Shown here: positions 34,341 to 41,230 of the stretch, piece by piece
Layout: the number at the start of each line of letters is the position of its first letter
How positions within the stretch are numbered: position 1 is the first letter of the stretch
Assembly (NCBI RefSeq): GCF_016907385.1
Contig: NZ_JAFBBU010000001.1
Location: 2,418,001-2,482,000, forward strand
Direction of reading: 5' to 3'
From: Subtercola frigoramans
GTDB taxonomy: Bacteria > Actinomycetota > Actinomycetes > Actinomycetales > Microbacteriaceae
Length of the DNA stretch: 64,000 nucleotides
Program-made: the position numbers and the translations under genes
Notes under the pieces: model-generated
Database searches by the model: none
What the model saw: only the letters and a program-made list of their open reading frames with translations
Told to the model about the DNA's origin: nothing

Positions 34341-35205
34341 CGAAACCCGCCGACTGGAGAACACCCTGGCCCACGGAGCCGGTCACATAGGCGACGAAGG
34401 CCTCCGACAGGGTGTGGTTCTGCGTCGTCGCCACGATACCGATCGGGTACGTGTTCACCGCCTGCGACGACTCGGCGAACGGAACGCCGACCACGGTGGA
34501 ACCTGAAGCCTTGACGTCGGTGACGTAGACCAGCCCGGCATCGGCTTCCCCCGAAGCGACCTTGCCGAGCACATCGGCCACCGACGACTCCTCGCTCACA
34601 GCGGGGATGGTCACGCCGGTTGCCGTCTCAATGGTTGCTGTGGCCGCGCCACAGGGAACCTGGGGTGCACAGATGACGGTTCTCACACTCGCTTTGCCGA
34701 GGTCGGCGAAAGCTGATACATGGGCCGGATTGTCGAGCGGCACGGCGATCTCGAGAGTGTTGGTGGCGAAATTCAGCGGCGAGCCCGTGATCTCTGAGGC
34801 GTCGGTGAGCTTCTTCATGTTCTTGGCGTCGGCAGACGCGAAGACGTCAGCTGGTGCGCCTGCCGTGATCTGTGTGACGAGGTCCGCTGACCCGGCGAAG
34901 TTGAGCGTGACTGTGGTGCCGGGGTTCGCGGCTTCGAACTTGGTGGCCAGCGCCGTGAAGGTCGGCTTCAGCGAGGCGGCGGCGAAGACGACGATCGTGC
35001 CCTTCGGGGTCGGCATCGGGCTCGCTGTAGCCGAAGCTGTGCCGACGGCGGCTGTGCCGACGGGAGTCGACGTGTAGGTGCAGGCGACCGCGCCGCTGAG
35101 CATCGCTGCGGTGGCCACAACGACGGCTGCCGTCCTCGCTCTCCGAAGGCGGCCGGGATTCAGCGCAGCGACAGCAGAACGCCTCAGCGTGAGGAGCTTC
35201 TTCAC
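34327..35205 (-). CDS. modA: Molybdate-binding lipoprotein
   Basis: A 292-residue periplasmic-binding-type lipoprotein. The signal ends at GAVAC (Cys42), followed by a Ser/Thr linker and the ModA core: [44 protein letters not shown], then [15 protein letters not shown]. These serine-containing loops bind the oxyanion. The ATG overlaps the stop of the HTH-TOBE regulator gene (ATGA), so regulator-modA-modB-modC form one overlapping operon. Tungstate is an equally possible ligand from the sequence alone. Confidence 0.94.
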   Translation of the reverse strand: MKKLLTLRRSAVAALNPGRLRRARTAAVVVATAAMLSGAVACTYTSTPVGTAAVGTASATASPMPTPKGTIVVFAAASLKPTFTALATKFEAANPGTTVTLNFAGSADLVTQITAGAPADVFASADAKNMKKLTDASEITGSPLNFATNTLEIAVPLDNPAHVSAFADLGKASVRTVICAPQVPCGAATATIETATGVTIPAVSEESSVADVLGKVASGEADAGLVYVTDVKASGSTVVGVPFAESSQAVNTYPIGIVATTQNHTLSEAFVAYVTGSVGQGVLQSAGFGAAP

Positions 35206-35606
35206 ATCTTTCCCGTCGGGGTCTCAATGATGACCGTCGTGGCTTTCACGACGGCAACCGCAACGGACCCCAGCTCGAGTCCCAGCTCGCGAACAGCCTC
35301 ACTCGACATGAGTGAGACCACGCGGTGCGGCCCACACTGCACCTCGACCTGGGCCATGACGGTGTCCATGGTGATCGCGGTGACGAGTCCGACGAACGAG
35401 TTCCGGGCGGACCTCCCGACGCCGGAGGGATCGGCCACCGCGACAGCATTCTTCTTGACCAGCTGGGCGAGTTCGAAGCCATCGACCACCGTCTTGCCCG
35501 AGTCGTCCTTGCTGCTCGACAGCAGTGCGCTGTCGATCCAGCGACGCACGGTGTCGTCGCTGACTCCCACGTAGAGCGCGGCGTCCTTGATCCTGATCTG
35601 CGGCAT
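35202..35606 (-). CDS. HTH plus TOBE/Mop domain regulator (ModE-like)
   Basis: A 134-residue protein with an excisionase-type HTH (MPQIRIKDAALYVGVSDDTVRRWIDSALLSSSKDDSGKTVVDGFELA) and a single Mop/TOBE domain (RNSFVGLVTAITMDTVMAQVEVQCGPHRVVSLMSSEAVRELGLELGSVAVAVVKATTVII). This is the compact actinobacterial counterpart of ModE, expected to bind molybdate and regulate mod genes. The ATG at 35606 is preceded by TAGTCT plus five bases and by the palindrome CTATATAG, so binding near its own -10 is plausible. It heads the mod operon. Confidence 0.88.
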   Translation of the reverse strand: MPQIRIKDAALYVGVSDDTVRRWIDSALLSSSKDDSGKTVVDGFELAQLVKKNAVAVADPSGVGRSARNSFVGLVTAITMDTVMAQVEVQCGPHRVVSLMSSEAVRELGLELGSVAVAVVKATTVIIETPTGKM

Positions 35607-35611
35607 GAATA

Positions 35612-35621
35612 AGACTATATA
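35612..35621 (-). promoter_or_regulatory. -10 TAGTCT overlapping CTATATAG palindrome before the mod operon
   Basis: On the minus strand CTATATAG runs directly into TAGTCT, five bases before the regulator ATG. E. coli ModE boxes contain TATA-rich half-sites, so the palindrome may be an autoregulatory site. Confidence 0.4.
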
Positions 35622-35644
35622 GCCGTACATGCGGAGCAAATGAC

Positions 35645-38236
35645 TCAGAGGCGATTGACGCCTGTCACCCGGATGACCGCCACACCCTGCTCTGCCGATT
35701 CCGCCAGGTCGACCTCGGCGTCGATGCCCCAGTCATGGTCGCCCTCGGGGTCATCGAAGGTCTGCCGCACACGCCAGACGGACGCGCCCTCGCTGATGAC
35801 CAGCATCGAAGCACTTCGGGCGTTGCCGGCCGTGCCGATCGAGTCGTATTCGCCGTAGTAGCCGTCCAGGGCGTCCGCCCAACGGTCGCGGCTGAAGCCG
35901 CCGGGGCTGTCGAGTTCACCCAGGTCGTCGACTTTGTCAAGCGCAGCCAGCTGCACCCGGCGGAACAGCTCGTTTCGCACCAGGATCCGAAAGGCCCGCG
36001 CGTTCGACACGACGCTGCGGGGTGCCGGCGGCAGCACAGCGGTGACCCCGCGACCGTGAGACGCGACCTCGTCGGCCTCGCCCTGGATGTCGGCGGGGTT
36101 CGTCAGTTCCTCCCACTCGTCGAGCAGGCTCGAGTCGACCTGCCGCACGAGTTCGCCCAGCCACTCGATGAGGTCGAGCAGGTCTTCGGTCTTCGCCTCG
36201 TCGGGGATCGTCGCCCGCGCCGCCCGGAACGCGTCGGAGAAGTACCGGAGCACCAGCCCCTCCGAGCGGTTCAGCTTGTAGTACCCGATGTAGTCGTTGA
36301 AGGTCATCGCGCGCTCGTACATGTCGCGCACCACGGTCTTCGGGCTGAGTTCGAAGTCGCCGACCCACGGCTGCGAGGCTTTGTACGTCTCGAAGGCGGC
36401 AGCCAGCAGCTCTTCGAGAGGCTTCGGGTGCGTGATCTGTTCGAGCAGCTCCATGCGCTGGTCGTATTCGATGCCCTCGGCCTTCATCGCCGCGACCGCC
36501 TCGCCCTTGGCCTGGAACTGCTGCGCAGAGAGCACTGGCCGAGGGTCGTCGAGTGTCGCCTCGAGCACCGAGATCATGTCGAGCGCATACGTCGGCGACT
36601 CCGGGCCGAGCAGGTCGAACACCGCGAGCGCCAACGGCGACAGGGGTTGGTTGAGTGCGAAGTTCGGCTGCAGGTCGACGGTGAGACGGATGATCACCCG
36701 GCCATCGGCGTCGGGAGGCAGTTGCTCCACGATCCCCGCTGTGCGTAGCGTTCGGTAGATCGCCAGTGCCTGACGCTCGAGTTCGAGCTGGCGGTGTCGC
36801 GGCTCGTGGTTGTCTTCGAGCAGCCTTCGCACGTTCGTGAAGGCGTCTCCCCCGCGCCCGATCACGTTCAGGAGCATCGCGTGGGTGATCTGCATGCTCG
36901 AAGTGAGCGTCTCGGGTTCCGCCGCGATGAGCCGGTTGAAGCTCGGCTCGCCCCACGACACGAAGCCCTCCGGCGCGCGCTTCTTCACGACCTTCTTGAG
37001 CTTCTTCGGGTCGTCGCCTGCCTTGGCGACGAGCCGCGCGTTCTCGGTCTCGTGCTCTGGTGCCTGCGCCACGACGGTGCCGGCGGTGTCGTACCCGGCG
37101 CGACCGGCGCGACCCGCAATCTGGTGGAATTCGCGCGCAGTGAGCTGGCGCATGCGCGTGCCGTCGAACTTCGTGAGTGCGGTGAGCAGAACGGTACGGA
37201 TGGGCACGTTGATGCCCACACCCAGCGTGTCGGTGCCGCAGATGACCCGCAGCTGGCCCTGCTGGGCGAGCTGCTCGACGAGCCGGCGGTACTTCGGCAG
37301 CATGCCGGCGTGGTGCACGCCGATGCCTGCGCGAATCAGTCGCGAGAGTGTGCGACCGAAGTTCGTCGTGAAACGGAAGTCGCCGATCGCCTCGGCGATC
37401 GCATCCCGCTGCTCTCGGCTCACGATCTTGATGCTCGACAGCGCCTGCGCCCGTTCGAGTGCCGCCAGTTGTGAGAAGTGCACGATGTACACCGGGGACT
37501 GGCCGGTCTGAAGCAGGTCTTCGACCGTTTCGTGGGCCGGTGTTGTTGCGTAGTAGTAGTTCAGCGGCACGGGCCGTTCAACACCGGTGACCACCGCCGT
37601 TTCGCGGTTGGTGCGCGCGGTCAGGTCTTTCGACAACCAGGTCACGTCGCCGAGGGTGGCCGACATCAGGATGAACTGCACGTTCGGGAGTGTCAGGAGG
37701 GGAACCTGCCAGGCCCAGCCGCGCTCGGGGTCGGAGTAGAAGTGGAACTCGTCCATCACGACCTGGTCGACCGGGGAATCCGCGCCGTGCCGCAGCGCGA
37801 TGTTGGCGAGGATCTCAGCCGTGCAGCAGATGATCGGTGCGTCAGGATTGACGCTCGAGTCGCCGGTGACCATGCCGACGTTCGTCGGGCCGAAGATTTC
37901 GACCAGAGCGAAGAACTTCTCGGAGACGAGCGCCTTGATCGGCGCCGTATAGAAGGTGCGGCGACCATCGGCGAGCGCCGCGAAGTGCGCGGCCACGGCC
38001 ACCAACGACTTGCCGGTGCCTGTCGGCGTGCTGAGGATGAGGTTCGCACCGGAGACGATCTCGATGATCGCCTCCTCCTGCGCCGGGTACAGCGCGAGGC
38101 CGCGCGAGAGGGTGTACTCGCTGAAGCGCTCGAAGAGGTCGTCGGGGTCGGCCTGTGCAGGAGTGCCACCGTCGGCGACGACGTCGGGCAGGTAGTTGAT
38201 CAGCGACAGGCGCGAGTCGAGCTGGGCATCCGTCAT
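35645..38236 (-). CDS. Ski2-like DEAD/DEAH helicase with DUF3516 C-terminus
   Basis: An 863-residue superfamily 2 helicase: Walker A STPTGTGKS (about 69-77), TAPIKALVSEKF, Walker B/motif II VMDEFHFY (DEFH 162-165), motif III MSATLGD, motif VI HQIAGRAGRAGYD. The C-terminal half is the DUF3516-type region found in actinobacterial relatives of Ski2/Mtr4/HelY, likely RNA-directed. The role is inferred as RNA processing or turnover. The ATG at 38236 follows CATGAT plus six bases, a leaderless pattern. A 53-bp copy of its codons about 5-22 recurs 3 kb away at 41178-41230. Confidence 0.92.
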   Translation of the reverse strand: MTDAQLDSRLSLINYLPDVVADGGTPAQADPDDLFERFSEYTLSRGLALYPAQEEAIIEIVSGANLILSTPTGTGKSLVAVAAHFAALADGRRTFYTAPIKALVSEKFFALVEIFGPTNVGMVTGDSSVNPDAPIICCTAEILANIALRHGADSPVDQVVMDEFHFYSDPERGWAWQVPLLTLPNVQFILMSATLGDVTWLSKDLTARTNRETAVVTGVERPVPLNYYYATTPAHETVEDLLQTGQSPVYIVHFSQLAALERAQALSSIKIVSREQRDAIAEAIGDFRFTTNFGRTLSRLIRAGIGVHHAGMLPKYRRLVEQLAQQGQLRVICGTDTLGVGINVPIRTVLLTALTKFDGTRMRQLTAREFHQIAGRAGRAGYDTAGTVVAQAPEHETENARLVAKAGDDPKKLKKVVKKRAPEGFVSWGEPSFNRLIAAEPETLTSSMQITHAMLLNVIGRGGDAFTNVRRLLEDNHEPRHRQLELERQALAIYRTLRTAGIVEQLPPDADGRVIIRLTVDLQPNFALNQPLSPLALAVFDLLGPESPTYALDMISVLEATLDDPRPVLSAQQFQAKGEAVAAMKAEGIEYDQRMELLEQITHPKPLEELLAAAFETYKASQPWVGDFELSPKTVVRDMYERAMTFNDYIGYYKLNRSEGLVLRYFSDAFRAARATIPDEAKTEDLLDLIEWLGELVRQVDSSLLDEWEELTNPADIQGEADEVASHGRGVTAVLPPAPRSVVSNARAFRILVRNELFRRVQLAALDKVDDLGELDSPGGFSRDRWADALDGYYGEYDSIGTAGNARSASMLVISEGASVWRVRQTFDDPEGDHDWGIDAEVDLAESAEQGVAVIRVTGVNRL
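38171..38223. repeat. Direct repeat, copy 1 (inside the helicase 5' end)
   Basis: This 53-bp stretch of helicase codons about 5-22 recurs at 41178-41230 in the same orientation with 47 of 53 bases identical. The 26-bp core, 38198-38223, is exact. The repeats bracket about 3 kb of accessory genes. Confidence 0.9.
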
Positions 38237-38242
38237 GCTTCG

Positions 38243-38248
38243 ATCATG
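38243..38248 (-). promoter_or_regulatory. -10-like CATGAT of the helicase gene, leaderless spacing
   Basis: CATGAT, six bases (CGAAGC), then ATG on the minus strand. The first base departs from TAnnnT. Confidence 0.35.
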
Positions 38249-38266
38249 CCTTACCGCAGGCTCACC

Positions 38267-38500
38267 TCAGCTCGCGTTCCTGTCGAGCTCATGCTCCACT
38301 GCTCGCCGGATCCAACTCGAAACCGACCGATCGTCTGCCTCTGCCTTCTCTCGAACCCTCTGCAGCAAATCGTCTGGAAATCGCACCGGCACAGGCTCAC
38401 TCAACCGCTTACGGCGACGAACCGCTGGGCCAGTCGGCACCTGGTTCTCGGGTTTGGCGTAGAACTCGAACTCTTCGTCGGGCGTCATCTTCGAATTCAT
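38267..38500 (-). CDS. Ribbon-helix-helix antitoxin (BrnA/CopG-like)
   Basis: A 77-residue protein from the ATG at 38500, with a strong AAGGAGG six bases upstream. The N-terminal acidic EEFEFYAKPEN segment precedes an RHH-type C-terminus: LSEPVPVRFPDDLLQRVREKAEADDRSVSSWIRRAVEHEL. In CopG-type antitoxins this part binds DNA as a dimer. The ATG overlaps the stop of the upstream toxin-like gene (ATGA), giving the toxin-first order typical of BrnTA. Confidence 0.85.
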   Translation of the reverse strand: MNSKMTPDEEFEFYAKPENQVPTGPAVRRRKRLSEPVPVRFPDDLLQRVREKAEADDRSVSSWIRRAVEHELDRNAS

Positions 38501-38802
38501 CGATCCTCCTTGTACATCCTCGCCAACCCCACGGACGCGACGTAGCATCCAATCGGCCGGCACTTCGTTCTCTCAGTCTTCGACGGCGCCAACGGAACCA
38601 TCAGCACTCGACCTTCGACCTCCGCAACCATCAGCCAGTGCGCTGGAGGTTTCGCAGGATAGAAGAGCGGATCGCTCGCCCAGACATCGGCGATGTCCTG
38701 CAGCCCGAGCTTCGGATGCTTGAACAGGTGAGCGACCTGATGGTCGATTTCAAACGGCCAATCGTCAGCAAGCAGTTCAATTTCGAACCGCGTGAACTTC
38801 AT
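38497..38802 (-). CDS. BrnT-like toxin
   Basis: A 101-residue protein whose pattern follows BrnT: a helix with VAHLFKHPKLGLQDIADVWASDPLFY, then strands around AHWLMVAEVEGRVLMVPLAPS and a C-terminal CYVASVGLARMYKED matching the usual arginine-containing end. BrnT toxins are RelE-fold ribonucleases. Sequence is divergent from the classical family, so the assignment leans on the overlapping RHH antitoxin and the gene order. The ATG at 38802 has only a weak Shine-Dalgarno. It is the first gene of the pair and belongs to the block between the 53-bp direct repeats. Confidence 0.7.
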   Translation of the reverse strand: MKFTRFEIELLADDWPFEIDHQVAHLFKHPKLGLQDIADVWASDPLFYPAKPPAHWLMVAEVEGRVLMVPLAPSKTERTKCRPIGCYVASVGLARMYKEDR

Positions 38803-38809
38803 GGATCGA

Positions 38810-38824
38810 TTGTATTACGAACAA
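38810..38824. promoter_or_regulatory. Small inverted repeat upstream of the BrnT-like gene
   Basis: TTGT-N7-ACAA lies eight bases before the toxin start and overlaps a TAATAC on the minus strand. It is a candidate autoregulatory site but is short. Confidence 0.3.
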
Positions 38825-38886
38825 GCACAGCTGCACACGACAATTCTTCATACTGACCACGAAAATTCGCGTCAACACATGTGACG

Positions 38887-39783
38887 TTAGGGCCTCGGGA
38901 TCTGGGGCACCCAGCAGCGGACAGTGTCACGGTAGCGGCGGAACTCGTCGCCGAAACGCTGCTCGAGGTCTGCCTCCTCATGCGGTCTGACGGCGTAGTT
39001 CCAGAGCAGGGAGCCGGCGACGGCGTAGGCGATGACGAGCCACGACTCCAGGATCAGGCCGACCGCGACACCCTGAACGAAGCCGGAGACGGCCATCGGG
39101 TTGCGGATCCAGCGGTAGGGGCCCGCGATCACCAGGCTGTTGGCCATTGCCGAGGGCAGCGGAGTGCCGTCGCCGAGCGTTGACATGATCACCCCAGACG
39201 AGATTCCGAGCGTGCTGGCAAGAACAAGTACCATGACTCCGAACGGAATCGCGGACGTCGGAAACGGAAGCCCAACCCCCCAGCGTTGCTCGAGTGCCGC
39301 GATCACCAGCGGAATGACGACCAGGAACAGCCCCCAGAAGATCACGATCTGACCGAACGTCGAAACCACGTGACGCGCAGGTTTCGCCCGCGTCGTGGCA
39401 GAGCGAAACACAAAAGGGCCAGTGATGATCCACTCCGTGGGCACACGACCGAACAGGATGATGCACAGGGCACCCAGCGAACCCACCGTCGCCGCGCCCA
39501 TCGCCAGCACACCCCAGCCTGCTTGGGTGGTGACTGTGGCGTACGTTGCCAAGCCGAGACTGACGACGCCCGTCCAGCCGGTGCTCACCGCTGCCGCGGG
39601 CCTCACCCCGAACGCCGCCACCGCAGAGGCGACCACGAAGAGCGGGATGTCGAAGACGGCGACGACGGTCGGGTTGAGCCGACCGAGCGTGGTCTCACGC
39701 ACGACGGGTGAGAGGAACACGGCGATCCACCAGGCCAGCCCGGCCGTCGCCTGCACTGCGAAATAGAGTCGACCCCAGCGCAT
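38887..39783 (-). CDS. Isoprenylcysteine methyltransferase-like membrane protein
   Basis: A 298-residue membrane protein with about seven or eight helices. The C-terminal block LVIAGPYRWIRNPMAVSGFVQGVAVGLILESW, then VRPHEEADLEQRFGDEFRRYRDTVRCWVPQ, is the ICMT/PEMT S-adenosylmethionine-binding signature. The substrate is unknown; in bacteria such proteins may methylate lipids or small molecules. The ATG at 39783 is preceded by TAGTCT plus six bases, which favours it over the GTG two codons upstream. It is 20 bases downstream of the SDR stop and has its own promoter. Confidence 0.85.
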   Translation of the reverse strand: MRWGRLYFAVQATAGLAWWIAVFLSPVVRETTLGRLNPTVVAVFDIPLFVVASAVAAFGVRPAAAVSTGWTGVVSLGLATYATVTTQAGWGVLAMGAATVGSLGALCIILFGRVPTEWIITGPFVFRSATTRAKPARHVVSTFGQIVIFWGLFLVVIPLVIAALEQRWGVGLPFPTSAIPFGVMVLVLASTLGISSGVIMSTLGDGTPLPSAMANSLVIAGPYRWIRNPMAVSGFVQGVAVGLILESWLVIAYAVAGSLLWNYAVRPHEEADLEQRFGDEFRRYRDTVRCWVPQIPRP

Positions 39784-39789
39784 GCCCAC

Positions 39790-39795
39790 AGACTA
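39790..39795 (-). promoter_or_regulatory. -10 hexamer TAGTCT of the methyltransferase-like gene, leaderless spacing
   Basis: TAGTCT, six bases (GTGGGC), then ATG on the minus strand, deciding between two in-frame starts. Confidence 0.5.
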
Positions 39796-39803
39796 CCCGT
39801 CGG

Positions 39804-40595
39804 CTAGAGCAGAGTTGTCAGAACACCTCCGTCGGCGCGCAGGGCTGCTCCATTGGTAGCCGAGGAAAGCGGGCTGGCGAGGTAGGCGGCAAGGTTTGCG
39901 ATCTCGTCCGGCTCGATGAAGCGCTCGAGGAGAGACGTGGTGTTCGCGCTGATGACTCGCTCCTTCAACAGGTCTGCCGGTAGCCCCTGAGCGTCGGCAA
40001 TGTCACGGATGGCGTTGGCGACGCCGTCGGAGTAGGTCGGTCCGCCGAGGATCGCGTTGACCGTCACACGAGTGCCGCGGGTGAGCTTGGCCAGGCCATT
40101 ACTCACGGCGAGCATCCCCGCCTTGGTCACGCCGTAGTGCGTCATGTCGGCGGGGACGTTCACACCCGACTCGCTTGATATGAAGATGATCCTTCCCCAC
40201 CCTGAAGCGATCATTGCCGGCAGCAGCTCGCGCGACAGACGCACCCCACTCATGACGTTGAGGTCGAAATACCGCGCCCATTCGGCATCGGCAATGTCAG
40301 AAAAGGCCTTCACCTCGAAGACGCCCACGTTGTTGACGAGGATGTCCACCGGCCCCAGCGAACGAAGCAGTCGCTGCACGTGAGCGGCGTTGGCGAAGTC
40401 GGCCGCGATACCCGTCACACGCGCTCCGGGCAACTCGTGTTCCAGACTCCGAACAGACTGCTCGAGCCTGGTCTCATCACGGCCATTGATCACGACCTCC
40501 GCGCCCTCCCGAAGAAGAGCCTTCGCGATGGCGTACCCGATCCCCTGGGTCGAGCCGCTGATGAAGGCACGTTTGGTGGCAAGCTGCAGATCCAT
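39804..40595 (-). CDS. Short-chain dehydrogenase/reductase
   Basis: A 263-residue classical SDR: cofactor motif ISGSTQGIGYAIAKALL with the TGxxxGIG variant GSTQGIG, VDILVNNVGVFE (NNxG), active-site serine in IIFISSESGVNV and Tyr-Lys in THYGVTKAGMLAVSNGLAKL (YGVTK). The GRDE after the second strand suggests NADP preference. The substrate is unknown. It is divergent from a MarR regulator with two palindromes in the 94-base gap, so it is most likely the repressor's target and possibly acts on the inducing compound. Confidence 0.93.
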   Translation of the reverse strand: MDLQLATKRAFISGSTQGIGYAIAKALLREGAEVVINGRDETRLEQSVRSLEHELPGARVTGIAADFANAAHVQRLLRSLGPVDILVNNVGVFEVKAFSDIADAEWARYFDLNVMSGVRLSRELLPAMIASGWGRIIFISSESGVNVPADMTHYGVTKAGMLAVSNGLAKLTRGTRVTVNAILGGPTYSDGVANAIRDIADAQGLPADLLKERVISANTTSLLERFIEPDEIANLAAYLASPLSSATNGAALRADGGVLTTLL

Positions 40596-40616
40596 TGCTG
40601 GGCTTTCTCCTCGAAA

Positions 40617-40636
40617 TTACTTGACTGATCAAGTAA
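40617..40636. promoter_or_regulatory. MarR operator, site 1
   Basis: TTACTTGACTGATCAAGTAA has perfect 8-bp arms with a four-base centre and lies 22 bases upstream of the SDR start. Confidence 0.75.
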
Positions 40637-40651
40637 CTACGATAGTCGAAG

Positions 40652-40671
40652 TTGATTGCTCAAGCAAGTAA
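40652..40671. promoter_or_regulatory. MarR operator, site 2
   Basis: TTGATTGCTCAAGCAAGTAA is an imperfect version of site 1, with an inner TTGCT-CA-AGCAA palindrome. The centres of the two sites are 35 bp apart. It lies before the MarR gene -10. Confidence 0.6.
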
Positions 40672-40676
40672 TCCTG

Positions 40677-40682
40677 TATCCT
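40677..40682 (+). promoter_or_regulatory. -10 hexamer TATCCT of the MarR gene, near-leaderless
   Basis: TATCCT, seven bases, then ATG at 40690. Operator site 2 ends just upstream, in the spacer position. Confidence 0.4.
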
Positions 40683-40689
40683 CGAGCGT

Positions 40690-41202
40690 ATGGACGACTC
40701 TCGAAATCAGCACGCCCTCTCCGGCGACGACCTCCTGACCTGGGTTGCGCTCGCCACGGTCCTGGAATGGCTGCCGCCGGCATTGGACGCAACCCTGATC
40801 CGCGATTTCGACCTCACACATTTCGAATATGGCATTCTCTATGCGTTGGCCGACGCCCCCGACCGCACGCTGCGCATGAGTAATCTGGCGGGCTATGCAA
40901 ACAGCTCGCTGTCCCGCCTGTCTCGAGCCGTATCCCGGCTTGAAGGCCGAGGATGGGTCACGCGCACTCGAGACCCCTCAGACGGTCGTTCGACCCTGGC
41001 CACCCTGACGAAGGATGGTCTGACGGTATTCGATGGAGCCACACCCGTGCATGAACAGACGGTCACCGAACTGATTCTCAAACCGCTCACGAAGGCCCAG
41101 AAGAATCAATTGCGAGAGATCAGCCTGCGGATCCAGGCATCTATCAGGAGAGAATCGGGCTTCACGCTCGCATCGCCGTCAGCGACCGCGTCGGGCGAGT
41201 AG
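40690..41202 (+). CDS. MarR family transcriptional regulator
   Basis: A 170-residue winged-helix protein: LTHFEYGILYALADAPDRTLRMSNLAGYANSSLSRLSRAVSRLEGRGWVTRTRDPSDGRSTLATLTKDG is the MarR DNA-binding region, with the DPSDGRS wing. It probably represses itself and the divergent SDR through the TTACTTGA/TCAAGTAA palindromes. The last eight or nine residues and the stop codon fall inside the 53-bp helicase-derived repeat (41178-41230), so its C-terminus was evidently formed at a recombination junction. Confidence 0.92.
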   Translation: MDDSRNQHALSGDDLLTWVALATVLEWLPPALDATLIRDFDLTHFEYGILYALADAPDRTLRMSNLAGYANSSLSRLSRAVSRLEGRGWVTRTRDPSDGRSTLATLTKDGLTVFDGATPVHEQTVTELILKPLTKAQKNQLREISLRIQASIRRESGFTLASPSATASGE

Positions 41203-41230
41203 TCGATCAGCGACAGGCGCGAGTCGAGCT
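41178..41230. repeat. Direct repeat, copy 2 (between MarR and GMC genes)
   Basis: This is a copy of the helicase 5' coding segment at 38171-38223 (47 of 53 identical, last 26 exact), with no helicase gene attached. It supplies the 3' ends and stop codons of both flanking convergent genes, MarR (stop 41200-41202) and GMC (stop 41229-41231). Confidence 0.9.
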
